This document shows, one piece after another, positions 43,225 through 51,924 of a stretch of 64,000 bases of DNA. How positions within the stretch are numbered: the first letter of the stretch is position 1; every line of letters starts with the position of its first letter. Position numbers and translations under genes: made by a program. The stretch comes from Micavibrio sp. UBA6147. GTDB lineage: Bacteria; Pseudomonadota; Alphaproteobacteria; Micavibrionales; UBA1664. The stretch is from assembly GCA_002423185.1 (NCBI GenBank), contig DIUX01000006.1:277853-341852 (forward strand), written 5' to 3'. Under the pieces are notes generated by a model. That model made no database searches and was not told where the DNA came from. It saw only the letters and a list, made by a program, of their open reading frames with translations.

Positions 43225-43980
43225 TTAGCGCAAAGAGCGGTGCTTGCGTTCATATTGCACCCAGTCTATGCCGGACTTCAAAACCTCGACCGACAGGACG
43301 TAAATCACTTCGCATGAGCCATCGCCACGGTCTTCACGGCTTATCGACGACACCCATTTCCATCCGCCGACCGGCGCAATCACATCCACGAGATAGCCCT
43401 TTACATGGACAATATCGCCGCGTTGCACGGTCAGGAGTTTTTCGCGCACCTCCGGCGTTGCGGGAATCATGTGCATATTGCCGCTGTGGCGGTATATGCC
43501 GTCCATTTTCAGGCGGCTGGCGGGGGCGTAGGTGAAGTAATACCACCGGTTATTTTGACCGACATTAATGTCCTTCAGCAGCCTTGTATCCGACATCGGC
43601 CCCCAGCCAACGGCGAAGTCAATCGGCGCCAGAACCGAAGGGTGGTCGCCCGCCACGCGGGGATATTTCTTTGACGACAAGACCAAGGATTTCATCGCGA
43701 ATTCTTGTTTCGGGCGGATGCGATAGGCGTTGATATAAATATCGTCGACGGGCTTTGATAACTCGCCTTGATAGGGGTCGCCACTGACCCAGCCGGACGT
43801 CCACGGAATAAAGGCCGCCGGCACATGTTCCGGCCCTTTTGATTGCGCCGCACAGGGCGCAGACAGCATTGCAGCAGAGCAAACCACCACAAGAACAAAG
43901 AACGTCTTTTGCAAAAAGGGCAGGCAAATGTTCCGAACCGAAGACCCAAAGTATCGATTGCGCGTTTTATGTGTCGTCAT
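43225..43980 (-). CDS. Exported hypothetical protein with conserved FAVGWGPMSD motif
   Basis: 251 aa. An N-terminal hydrophobic stretch (FLQKTFFVLVVVCSAAMLSA, PCAAQ) is a probable signal peptide after a long n-region. The mature part contains KYPRVAGDHPSVLAPIDFAV, GWGPMSD, NRWYYFTYAP, SGNMHMIPATPEV and GYLVDV, an order I recognise from an uncharacterised bacterial family, then a C-terminal Cys (GDGSCEVIYVLSVEVL). No enzyme motif. Alone between the tRNA gene and mnmA. Confidence 0.78.
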   Translation of the reverse strand: MTTHKTRNRYFGSSVRNICLPFLQKTFFVLVVVCSAAMLSAPCAAQSKGPEHVPAAFIPWTSGWVSGDPYQGELSKPVDDIYINAYRIRPKQEFAMKSLVLSSKKYPRVAGDHPSVLAPIDFAVGWGPMSDTRLLKDINVGQNNRWYYFTYAPASRLKMDGIYRHSGNMHMIPATPEVREKLLTVQRGDIVHVKGYLVDVIAPVGGWKWVSSISREDRGDGSCEVIYVLSVEVLKSGIDWVQYERKHRSLR

Positions 43981-44136
43981 TGCCTTCAGAGTCCCTCATT
44001 AGCCTTCGATATTGCCGATATCGCCCCGACAGGGACGCCCGTTTATTATAATACCGAAATCATAACAAAAACTGAATACTGTAAAAACCCTGCGGCACAA
44101 AAACGGGTGGGGAGGAAAGGCGTAAAGAGCGGCTTT

Positions 44137-45330
44137 TCAGGCGGCTTTCCGATCATCGGCAAAGGCGGAATTGGCGGTGGCGTAAATCCAGCCGCCACCA
44201 AGGACATGGTCATCGGCATAGCATACGGCGGCCTGCCCCGGCGATATGCCGTATTGAGGTTCCGCCAGCATCAAGCACGCCTTGCCGCCGTCCAAAATCT
44301 CCAACACCGCGTCATAGCGGCGCGAAACGGAGCGTAATTTGACGGTGACGGGAATGGTTTGGCCAACGGTAAAGGGCTCTAGCCAGTTATTATCATGAAT
44401 AAAGACGCGGTCGCGCGCCAAGGCTTCCTTCGGCCCGACAACGACTTGCGCCGTTTTTGCATCAATGCGCAGGACATAAAGCGGGGCGTTGCCTTCGGTG
44501 TGACCGCCGCCGACACCAAGGCCGCGGCGTTGACCGATTGTATAATTGATGATGCCGGTATGACGCCCCAAAACCGTGCCGTCCATGTCGACAATATCGC
44601 CCGGCTCATCGCCTTCGGGGCGGATTTTGCGGACAATGTCGGCGTAATTGCCATTGGGGACAAAGCATATATCTTGGCTGTCCGGTTTATCGGCGGTCAA
44701 CAGGCCAAGGCGTTTGGCGTGGTCGCGCGTCACATCCTTCGCCCAGCCGCCAAGCGGAAAGCGCAGGAAGTCAAGCTGAGCCTGCGTTGTGGCGAAGAGG
44801 AAATAGCTCTGATCCTTCAGCGGGTCAACGGCGCAATGAAGCCGCGCGCGCCCATCCTCACCCACAAGGCGGCGAATATAATGACCCGTTGCCATGCAAT
44901 CGGCGCCAAGGTCTTGCGCCACATCGAACAAGTCGCGGAATTTGACGGTCTGGTTACACCGCACGCATGGGATCGGCGTTTCGCCTTTCATATAACTGTC
45001 GGCGAAATCCTCGATCACGCTTTGTTTGAAGCGGTTTTCGTAATTCAGAACATAATGCGGGAAGCCCTTGGTTTCGGCGATGCGCTTGGCATCGTATATG
45101 TCTTTGCCGGCACAGCAGGCGCCCTTTTTCTCAATCGCCGCGCCGTGGTCATAGAGTTGGAGCGTTACGCCAATGACTTGATAGCCTTGCTCATGCAGCA
45201 ACGCCGCCACAACCGAAGAATCGACGCCGCCCGACATCGCCACGACAACGCGTGTGTCTTTGGGTGATTTTGCAAAACCCATGCTGTTGAGGGTTTGCGC
45301 GGCGTGGTCTGGGCTGTGCATGTGTTCCAT
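44137..45330 (-). CDS. mnmA: tRNA 2-thiouridylase
   Basis: 397 aa from ATG 45330 (GGTGG upstream); a longer frame to 45453 is not preferred. ATP-pyrophosphatase that thiolates U34 of tRNA-Lys, -Gln and -Glu with sulfur from IscS. The PP-loop SGGVDSS (33-39), the catalytic Cys in PCVRCNQTVKF and the second Cys in DSQDICFVPNG are all present. The N-terminal ~20 residues before the PP-loop differ from E. coli. Divergent from the LOG-family gene. Confidence 0.95.
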   Translation of the reverse strand: MEHMHSPDHAAQTLNSMGFAKSPKDTRVVVAMSGGVDSSVVAALLHEQGYQVIGVTLQLYDHGAAIEKKGACCAGKDIYDAKRIAETKGFPHYVLNYENRFKQSVIEDFADSYMKGETPIPCVRCNQTVKFRDLFDVAQDLGADCMATGHYIRRLVGEDGRARLHCAVDPLKDQSYFLFATTQAQLDFLRFPLGGWAKDVTRDHAKRLGLLTADKPDSQDICFVPNGNYADIVRKIRPEGDEPGDIVDMDGTVLGRHTGIINYTIGQRRGLGVGGGHTEGNAPLYVLRIDAKTAQVVVGPKEALARDRVFIHDNNWLEPFTVGQTIPVTVKLRSVSRRYDAVLEILDGGKACLMLAEPQYGISPGQAAVCYADDHVLGGGWIYATANSAFADDRKAA

Positions 45331-45464
45331 GCCGCCACCATACAGAAAAACAACAAGAAAAAGCAACAAAACTCGAACCCGTCTGTCATTTCTTGCTTGA
45401 GAATTTTGTGATTGCGGCTTATGACTATCGGGCATTTGAAAAGAAAGAAACAAGAGGGCTTAAT

Positions 45465-46136
45465 ATGAAGCGCTATCAAAAAATCGGGGTCTATCTTGGC
45501 TCCAGCATTAATTTCGAAAATCCGCAAGACGTTCACACCGCCGAGCAAGCCATCATCATCGGGCAAGGCCTTGCGGAGCGTCAAATTCGCCTCGTCTATG
45601 GCGGCGGGTCACGCGGGCTTATGGGCGTTGTGTCCAAGGCCGTGCTTGACCATGGCGGCGAGATTGAGGGATACCTCCTCCCCGAATTCATCCAATCGGA
45701 CGACGAAGACGGCGACTACCCACAGCGCCCGTTCGACCGCGTTGTGCCGGATATCAACACCCGCAAGGACTCCATGTACACCCAATCGGACGGGTTTTTC
45801 ATCTTGCCTGGGGGAATTGGCACGGACGAAGAATTAATGGATATTATCGGCAAGCAATATCTTCAGACCTATTGGGATGAAAACCACGCCGAAGACCTCA
45901 AGCCCATCATCATCGTCAATGTGGACGGGCATTATGAGTGGTTCGCCGCGCGGATTAACGATTTGATCCACCGCCGCAAAGCCAGCCCCGAAGCCGTGAA
46001 ATTGTTCAAAATCGTGCCGGACGCAAAAACCGCACTCGCCGCGCTCGACCATTACGAGGCCAATGGCCCCGAAATCGTCGCGGAACCCATCGGCAATGTG
46101 TATGGCAGCATTAAACGCAAGAGCAAGGGTTCCTGA
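45465..46136 (+). CDS. LOG family (Lonely guy / TIGR00730) nucleotide phosphoribohydrolase
   Basis: 223 aa from ATG 45465. Rossmann-like fold with GGGSRGLMG (~45-53) and PGGIGTDEEL in the middle; the usual PGGxGT.xE motif is present. In plants and bacteria LOG releases cytokinin bases from nucleotides; some bacterial relatives are lysine decarboxylase-like or AMP-hydrolysing proteins, so the in vivo substrate is open. It faces mnmA across the divergent promoter region. Confidence 0.88.
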   Translation: MKRYQKIGVYLGSSINFENPQDVHTAEQAIIIGQGLAERQIRLVYGGGSRGLMGVVSKAVLDHGGEIEGYLLPEFIQSDDEDGDYPQRPFDRVVPDINTRKDSMYTQSDGFFILPGGIGTDEELMDIIGKQYLQTYWDENHAEDLKPIIIVNVDGHYEWFAARINDLIHRRKASPEAVKLFKIVPDAKTALAALDHYEANGPEIVAEPIGNVYGSIKRKSKGS

Positions 46137-46192
46137 ACAGAACACTCTTCGCCGCCCGCCCCGCACGTCTTCCTTCGTTTTTATAGGGAGCC

Positions 46193-47533
46193 TTAAGCGG
46201 CAGCCGTTGAGGCTCCGCCGAAGCGCAGCGCCGCATCACGGCACAGGCCGCGCCCGACGGCGGCGTGGGCATCGCCTTGGACAATCCGCGCTTGCGGCAA
46301 TAACTGCGCAAGGCGGGCGCGGATCAGGGGGATCAAACTCGACCCACCCGTGTAAAAAACAGTCTCCACCGCCGATGCGTCTTGGCCGGACAGGGTGAGA
46401 GCCTCGCGCAGCAGCGCCTCTATCGCGTCTATGCGGTCGGTGATGGCGGCGGCGAAGTCTTGCGCGCTCACGCTTATGTCGGTGCTGGGCAAAATATCGT
46501 TAAACGGGATTGTGGTTTGGGTGTTGTCGCTCAGGGCGATTTTCGCGCGCTCAACGCGCAGGGCGATGTCATGCCCCATGCGGCGATCAAGGACATGTAA
46601 CAGCGCCTCCAGCCGATCCGGCTCGCACGCGACACGGCTGAGGGCTTTTATATCGGCGGCGGTTTTGGCGTTATACAGGCTGTTGATCTGTTTCCAGTCG
46701 GCAAGGCGGTGGTAATAGGCCAAGGGCATGACCGCCGGTTCTTGCCGCAATGCGCCGCGATAGCCCAAAAACGGCATCACATTATGCAGTGACAGCAGCC
46801 GGTCAAAATCGGTTCCGCCGAGGCGGAGGCCAAGATTTGCCAAAATATCATCGCGGCGGTCTTGCCGCGTGTGGCGCGCGGATGACAGGCGGATCAAGCT
46901 CATATCCGTTGTGCCGCCGCCAATGTCCACCACAAGGGCGGTTTCCTCACCGCGAAGGCCAAATTCATATTCTAGCGCCGCGGCAATCGGTTCAAACTGG
47001 AATTCGATATGCTTAAAACCGAGCATGCGCCCGATCGACTCCATCACGTCTTGCGCCTCTTGGTCGGCGGCGGGGTCGCCATCAACGTAACATACGGGAC
47101 GCCCCAGAACGACCGCCTCGAAGGCTTGGTCAAAATGGCGCTCGGAGGCTTTCTTCATATGGCCGATATAGGTTGCGATGATCTGTCGGAACGCGATTTT
47201 GCGGTTGCCGACCAAGGTGTCCTCGCCCATTAAATCGGTTCCCAGTACGCCCTTAAAGGCGCGCAGCAAGCGCCCCTCCGCCCCCTCAACATAGGCGGCG
47301 ATGGCGTCGGTGCCGAACAAGGTGTCGCGGGTTTCGGTGTCATAGAACACGGCGCTTGGGATGACGGTGCGGCCCCCTTCAACCGGCGCCAGCACAACAT
47401 CGCCTTGCGCATCACACAGGCCAATGGTGGAATTGGACGTGCCGAAATCAAGCCCAAGCGCCGCGCGGGCATTGCGGGCGGCATGGCTTGTCGATCTGGG
47501 CGTGGATTGGTTTTGTGTGCGGCTTCCAGTCAT
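46193..47533 (-). CDS. YegD-like Hsp70-family ATPase
   Basis: 446 aa. Actin-like ATPase domain of the Hsp70 superfamily with GLDFGTSNSTIGL (28-40), VLGRPVCYV, VVDIGGGTTDMS and a late YTGGSSLIPLI, but no C-terminal substrate-binding domain, so it is the short YegD type rather than DnaK. Client and partner unknown. No J-protein nearby. It is the end of the accessory stretch before the ribosomal cluster. Confidence 0.9.
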   Translation of the reverse strand: MTGSRTQNQSTPRSTSHAARNARAALGLDFGTSNSTIGLCDAQGDVVLAPVEGGRTVIPSAVFYDTETRDTLFGTDAIAAYVEGAEGRLLRAFKGVLGTDLMGEDTLVGNRKIAFRQIIATYIGHMKKASERHFDQAFEAVVLGRPVCYVDGDPAADQEAQDVMESIGRMLGFKHIEFQFEPIAAALEYEFGLRGEETALVVDIGGGTTDMSLIRLSSARHTRQDRRDDILANLGLRLGGTDFDRLLSLHNVMPFLGYRGALRQEPAVMPLAYYHRLADWKQINSLYNAKTAADIKALSRVACEPDRLEALLHVLDRRMGHDIALRVERAKIALSDNTQTTIPFNDILPSTDISVSAQDFAAAITDRIDAIEALLREALTLSGQDASAVETVFYTGGSSLIPLIRARLAQLLPQARIVQGDAHAAVGRGLCRDAALRFGGASTAAA

Positions 47534-47566
47534 AGCATTATCCTGTATGCGCGATTTTTTGTCTTA

Positions 47567-47600
47567 CGAGTGGTGGCGAGTGGTGGCGAGTGGTGGCAAG
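47567..47600. repeat. Three tandem 10-base units TGGTGGCGAG
   Basis: Units at 47571-47580, 47581-47590 and 47591-47600 (the last as TGGTGGCAAG), in the non-coding gap upstream of the YegD-like gene. Confidence 0.7.
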
Positions 47601-47745
47601 CGGTCAGGCAATCGGTCAGAGTATGCGGGACGATCATCGGGGCTGAACGGCGCCGACGAACGACCTTTGGCGCTGGGTGCGGCCATTTCCCCATCACGTC
47701 GCGAAAGTGTCAGGCCGAGATAGCAAGGACGAAACAGTCGCGGCG

Positions 47746-47775
47746 AAAAATAAAAACGACCCCGAATGCGAGGCC
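47746..47775 (-). terminator. Terminator after rplQ
   Basis: On the minus strand GGCCTCG-CATT-CGGGGTC (with two G-U pairs) is followed by GTTTTTATTTTT. It closes the ribosomal cluster. The ~240 bases between it and the YegD-like gene otherwise hold only the 10-base repeats. Confidence 0.6.
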
Positions 47776-47802
47776 GCCTTTTAATCTTATGGGCATGCGC
47801 CG

Positions 47803-48288
47803 TTAGGCTGCTGCTTTTTTCTTGGCTTTCGGCTTTTCGGCCGGAGCTTTTTTGTCCAATGCACCGGCGGTGACATCAACAAAATCGGCATCGTCGCCAA
47901 CAGGGCCGCTATCCTTGCCTTTGGCGGCAGGGTCGCGGTCGACAAGCTCAATCACTGCCAAAGGCGCGTTGTCGCCATAGCGAAAACCGGCCTTCATGAT
48001 ACGGCAATAGCCACCTTGGCGCTCTTTATAGCGGTCGGCCAATGCACCGAACAGCTTTTGCACCATGGTTTCGTCTTGCATGATCGAGATCGCTTGACGA
48101 CGGTTCGACAGTGAACCTTTTTTACCGAGGGTGATGAGCTTCTCGACATATGGACGAAGGTCTTTCGCCTTCGGCAATGTGGTCGTGATTTGCTCGTGCT
48201 TCACCAACGCTGCGGCCATGTTGGCCAGCATTGCTTTGCGGTGCGACTTAGTTCTGTTGAACTTTCTGCCACTCATTCCGTGACGCAT
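47803..48288 (-). CDS. rplQ: 50S ribosomal protein L17
   Basis: 161 aa. N-terminal MRHGMSGRKFNRTKSHRK is the universal L17 start. The core ends near residue 130; a C-terminal ~30-residue tail (ALDKKAPAEKPKAKKKAAA) is Lys/Ala/Pro-rich. Last gene of the alpha operon, followed by a terminator. Confidence 0.98.
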   Translation of the reverse strand: MRHGMSGRKFNRTKSHRKAMLANMAAALVKHEQITTTLPKAKDLRPYVEKLITLGKKGSLSNRRQAISIMQDETMVQKLFGALADRYKERQGGYCRIMKAGFRYGDNAPLAVIELVDRDPAAKGKDSGPVGDDADFVDVTAGALDKKAPAEKPKAKKKAAA

Positions 48289-48320
48289 TTTTCTTCTCCT
48301 TAGAGTCCTTTATGGGGGTC

Positions 48321-49349
48321 TTAGATTCCGCCGTTAAACGGGTCTTCAACCTTCTTGATCAAATCTTCAATGTTTTCCGGCGGCCAACCTTCGACCTGCA
48401 TCCCAAGATGCAGACCCATGCTGTGCAGGACTTCTTTAATCTCGTTCAGCGACTTACGACCAAAGTTTGGCGTACGCAGCATATCGTTTTCGGTCTTTTG
48501 AACCAAATCGCCAATGTAAACGATGTTATCGTTCTTAAGGCAATTTGCAGAACGGACGGAGAGCTCAAGCTCCTCGACGCGGCGAAGGAGGTTGCGGTTG
48601 AACGGCAGTTCATCCACTTCTTCTTTCTTTTCTGCGGCTTTCGGCTCTTCAAAGTTGATGAAGACCTGAAGCTGATCCTGAATGATGCGGGCGGCATAGG
48701 CCACGGCATCTTCGGGGGACACGGCACCGTTGGTTTCAACGTGCAAGGTCAATTTGTCGTAGTCGGTGATTTGACCGACGCGGGTGTCTTCAACCGAGTA
48801 TGTCACTTTGCGAACCGGTGAGAATACGCTGTCCACAGGAATGAGGCCAACGGGAGCTTCTTCCGGACGGTTTTGTGTGGCGGGGCGGTAGCCCTTGCCT
48901 GTATCAACCGTGAATTCCATGTTCAGTTTGGCACCTTTATCAAGCGTGCAAAGAACGAGGTCAGGGTTCATGATTTCGATGTCGGCACCGGCCTCAATCA
49001 TACCGGCTGTCACTTCGCATGGGCCTTCGGCACTCATGCGCATTCTTTTGGGGCCTTCGGCGTGCATGGCAACGGCAATGGCCTTGATGTTCAGAACAAT
49101 GTTGGTCACGTCTTCGCGGACGCCTTCAACGGTCGAGAACTCATGCAAAACACCGTCGATTTGAACAGCCGTCACAGCCGCCCCTTGCAAGGACGACAGC
49201 AACACGCGGCGCAGAGCATTGCCGAGCGTCAGGCCGAAACCGCGCTCCAAAGGCTCTACAACGACCGTACCGCTGGTTTTGGCGTTCACACCACCTTTTA
49301 CCTGAACGGTATTCGGTTTAATCATTTCCTGCCAATTTTTCTGTATCAA
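48321..49349 (-). CDS. rpoA: RNA polymerase alpha subunit
   Basis: 342 aa. It begins MIQKNWQEMIKP, the N-terminus usual in alphaproteobacteria, from a TTG codon at 49349 with AGGGG upstream; ATG 49325 would cut this conserved start. The N-terminal dimerisation domain (to ~235) and the C-terminal DNA/activator-binding domain (NLLRRVEELELSVRSANCLKN, then GRKSLNEIKEVL) are complete. Confidence 0.97.
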   Translation of the reverse strand: MIQKNWQEMIKPNTVQVKGGVNAKTSGTVVVEPLERGFGLTLGNALRRVLLSSLQGAAVTAVQIDGVLHEFSTVEGVREDVTNIVLNIKAIAVAMHAEGPKRMRMSAEGPCEVTAGMIEAGADIEIMNPDLVLCTLDKGAKLNMEFTVDTGKGYRPATQNRPEEAPVGLIPVDSVFSPVRKVTYSVEDTRVGQITDYDKLTLHVETNGAVSPEDAVAYAARIIQDQLQVFINFEEPKAAEKKEEVDELPFNRNLLRRVEELELSVRSANCLKNDNIVYIGDLVQKTENDMLRTPNFGRKSLNEIKEVLHSMGLHLGMQVEGWPPENIEDLIKKVEDPFNGGI

Positions 49350-49430
49350 GGCTCTACCCCTTTTGTCTTAAGCTCTGTGTCTATTGTGTCGGCGACGCCT
49401 GCTCGGCATCGCCCGCCATGCTATTTAATA

Positions 49431-49826
49431 TTAAACGCGGCGTTTTTTGCGTGGGCGGCATCCGTTGTGCGGAATGGGCGTCACGTCTTTGATCGAATTG
49501 ATCGTAAAGCCAACGGCCTGCAAGGCACGCAGGGCGGATTCACGTCCTGAACCGGGGCCTTTGACACGAACATCAAGTTCCTTGACGCCGTGTTCTTGGG
49601 CTTTCTTACCGGCATCTTCGGCGGCAACCTGTGCGGCGAAGGGGGTCGATTTACGAGCGCCCTTGAAGCCCATCGTGCCTGAAGACGACCAAGAAATCAC
49701 ATTCCCTTGAACATCGGAAATGGTGATCAAGGTGTTGTTGAACGTCGAGTTCACATGAACAACGCCGGAAACGATATTCTTCCGGTCCTTCTTCTTCATG
49801 CGTGCTGCTGCTTGTGGCTTAGCCAT
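49431..49826 (-). CDS. rpsK: 30S ribosomal protein S11
   Basis: 131 aa. VNSTFNNTLITISDVQGN and the final GCRPRKKRRV are diagnostic of S11, the platform protein contacting mRNA near the E site. Normal length, second gene of the alpha operon. Confidence 0.98.
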   Translation of the reverse strand: MAKPQAAARMKKKDRKNIVSGVVHVNSTFNNTLITISDVQGNVISWSSSGTMGFKGARKSTPFAAQVAAEDAGKKAQEHGVKELDVRVKGPGSGRESALRALQAVGFTINSIKDVTPIPHNGCRPRKKRRV

Positions 49827-49848
49827 ACCAGATTACCTTTCCTATATC

Positions 49849-50226
49849 CTATTTCTTCTTGCCTGCGATTGCTTTTGCAGGGCCTTTGCGCGTTCTGGCA
49901 TTCGTGCTGGTACGCTGGCCATGCACCGGAAGACCTTTACGGTGGCGCAAGCCTTTGTAGCAACCCATGTCCATGAGGCGCTTAATGTTCATTGACACTT
50001 CGCGGCGCAATTCACCCTCAACGGTGATTTTGCCGTCAATCTCGGCGCGGATGACGTTTAATTGGTCGTCCGTCAGTTCATTCACGCGCGGATAGTTGAT
50101 GCCGTCGCCGATGCCAACTTTTTCACAGATTTTTTTCGCGCTGGTTGGCCCGATACCATAAATATAGGTCAAGGCAACATGAACGCGTTTGTTCGTCGGT
50201 ATATTAACCCCAGCAATACGGGCCAC
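49849..50226 (-). CDS. rpsM: 30S ribosomal protein S13
   Basis: 125 aa. MARIAGVNIPTNKRV and the C-terminal GQRTSTNARTRKGP typify S13, which bridges to the 50S and contacts P-site tRNA. First gene after the separate promoter at 50362-50389; the distance between is about 136 bases of leader. Confidence 0.98.
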   Translation of the reverse strand: MARIAGVNIPTNKRVHVALTYIYGIGPTSAKKICEKVGIGDGINYPRVNELTDDQLNVIRAEIDGKITVEGELRREVSMNIKRLMDMGCYKGLRHRKGLPVHGQRTSTNARTRKGPAKAIAGKKK

Positions 50227-50562
50227 AGCTCATCTCCTAAAAAGGGTTGAATTATTCCTTACATCAAGGCTTTCTCAAGGTTTCACGTCGTTTGAAACAT
50301 TGTCCTGAAGCAGGGTCGCCAAAGGCGACCAAGGCCTTACATAAAGCCCTTGGATTGCCGCATTATAGGGATAACAACGCGAAGGTCAACTTTTTTTTGA
50401 AAAATTTTCAACTCTTTATAAAAAGGCGGGAAATCGCCTCTCAGAAAGGGTTTGCGGCGATGCCTCGGCATGATGCCCAAACACCCTTAACCGTGGCAAA
50501 TTCACCTCCGCCTCTAAAGGGCAAAACGGGGCAACGAGTGCCGCGTTTCGCGAAAGCTACGC
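50227..50562. other. 336-base leader between the second adenylate kinase gene and rpsM
   Basis: No gene. It contains the minus-strand promoter at 50362-50389, an AT-rich tract (50388-50420) and about 135 bases of untranslated leader for rpsM. No leader hairpin resembling the S4-repressor site of E. coli could be assigned by eye. Confidence 0.6.
50362..50389 (-). promoter_or_regulatory. Strong promoter of rpsM-rpsK-rpoA-rplQ
   Basis: On the minus strand TTGACC (50389-50384), a 16-base spacer and TATAAT (50367-50362). The -10 box is a perfect consensus, so the alpha operon is transcribed independently of the genes upstream. Confidence 0.75.
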
Positions 50563-51189
50563 CTAGAATTTCGGGCGGGGCGACCTTGGACGGTTCGAAG
50601 CCCCCGCGCGGCCTGTCAGGCCACGCTTGGCGAGCATATGCACGTCTTGCGGGGCGCGGTTGCCATCGAGCGTCAATAACAGCCCCTGTGCCTTGTAATA
50701 CGGCACGATCAGGGCGGTCACGGCATTGTATTTTTCAAGCCTGCCCGCAAGGACTTCGGGCTTATCATCTTCGCGCGGGATTTGCGCGGCGGCGGCACGC
50801 TTGGCCACACGATCATACAGCACCGCCTCCGGCACATCCAGATGCACGGCGCGGTCAAGCCTGCTTGAGCTTGCCTCAAGCCCCGCCTCAAGCATCGCAT
50901 CAAGCGCCTTTGCCTGCGCCACGGTGCGCGGAAACCCGTCCAGCACAAAACCATTCGCACAATCAGGCTTCGCCAAGCGCTGTGCGATCAATTCAATCAC
51001 CAGATCATCAGACACCAAACCGCCCTTTGCGATGATCGGGCGAATGCGGTCGGCAAGGTCGCCACCCTGCGCGATAACCTCACGCAGCAAGCTCCCCGTA
51101 TCGACATGCGGCACCTTGAGGTCGCGGCACAAAGACGCGGCCAATGTTCCCTTGCCGGATGCCGGCGGCCCAATCAGAACCAGACGCAT
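50563..51189 (-). CDS. Second adenylate-kinase-like nucleotide monophosphate kinase
   Basis: 208 aa. P-loop GPPASGKGT (7-15), an NMP-binding DTGSLLREVI segment, DGFPRTVAQAKALD and the AQIPREDDKPE region are present, with a short LID lacking Cys. It resembles the adjacent adk but is clearly divergent; the C-terminus has an extra basic tail (ASNRPRSPRPKF). It may be a paralogue with altered specificity. It follows adk by about 150 bases on the same strand. Confidence 0.88.
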   Translation of the reverse strand: MRLVLIGPPASGKGTLAASLCRDLKVPHVDTGSLLREVIAQGGDLADRIRPIIAKGGLVSDDLVIELIAQRLAKPDCANGFVLDGFPRTVAQAKALDAMLEAGLEASSSRLDRAVHLDVPEAVLYDRVAKRAAAAQIPREDDKPEVLAGRLEKYNAVTALIVPYYKAQGLLLTLDGNRAPQDVHMLAKRGLTGRAGASNRPRSPRPKF

Positions 51190-51342
51190 AGTGTTCTCCC
51201 GTTACTTTTTAAAACATGTCCAGAGCCTAGACAGGCTGAGCCACCCTCGCAAGTTTTTACGGCAAATTCCATAAAAATAAAAGCCGGAGCATGACTCCGG
51301 CATTTTTATCCTTTAGGAACGCAGCGAGGAACAGCAGCGGTT

Positions 51343-51924
51343 TTAGGCCGCCTTTTCCTTGCCAATGGCGCGATCAATAGCCATTGCGACACGGTCAATC
51401 GATTCCATGCCATCAATCGTGACAACAACGCCGCGCGCCTTATAAAACGGCAAAACAGGTGTGGTTTGCGCCTTGTACACATCGAGGCGGTCACGCAGAA
51501 TTTGCGGGTTGTCGTCCGCACGGGCGATTTCGGTTTCAGCCGCACGCTTGGCGATCCGCTCAAACAAGGCCGCCTCGTCAACGGTCAGGACAAGAACCTT
51601 ATCAATCTGTGTCCCCTTAGCCTTGAGCATGGCGTCAAGTGCTTCGGCCTGCCCCACTGTTCTTGGGAAACCATCAAGCACGAAACCGGCGGCGCAATCG
51701 TCTTTTTCAATTCGGTTTGCGATCATTTCGACCATGACATCATCGGACACGAGTTCTCCGGAGGCCAAAATCGCTTCGACTTTTTTGCCGAGCGGGGTTT
51801 GACCGCCGATTTCGGCGCGCAACATGTCGCCGGTCGAGAGCTGTTTCAAGCCATGTTCGGTTTCAAGCCTTTTGGCCTGTGTGCCTTTGCCTGCGCCCGG
51901 AGGGCCGAATATCACAATCTTCAT
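51343..51924 (-). CDS. adk: Adenylate kinase
   Basis: 193 aa. Catalyses ATP + AMP = 2 ADP. FGPPGAGKGTQ (6-16), STGDMLRAEI, DGFPRTVGQAEALD and the RADDNPQILRDRL region are typical of the short LID form common in alphaproteobacteria. Its ATG overlaps the secY stop (ATGA at 51921-51924), so secY and adk are coupled. Confidence 0.97.
   Translation of the reverse strand: MKIVIFGPPGAGKGTQAKRLETEHGLKQLSTGDMLRAEIGGQTPLGKKVEAILASGELVSDDVMVEMIANRIEKDDCAAGFVLDGFPRTVGQAEALDAMLKAKGTQIDKVLVLTVDEAALFERIAKRAAETEIARADDNPQILRDRLDVYKAQTTPVLPFYKARGVVVTIDGMESIDRVAMAIDRAIGKEKAA

Noticed and set aside
47567..47600. A CRISPR-like array from the 10-base repeats
   Set aside because: Units are too short and contiguous, with no spacers and no cas genes.
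49325..49349. ATG at 49325 as the rpoA start
   Set aside because: It would remove the conserved MIQKNWQE start of alphaproteobacterial RpoA; TTG 49349 with AGGGG upstream is preferred.
50247..51035. Plus-strand 262-codon ORF opposite the second adenylate kinase
   Set aside because: Arg/Ala/His-rich antisense frame overlapping a clear kinase gene.
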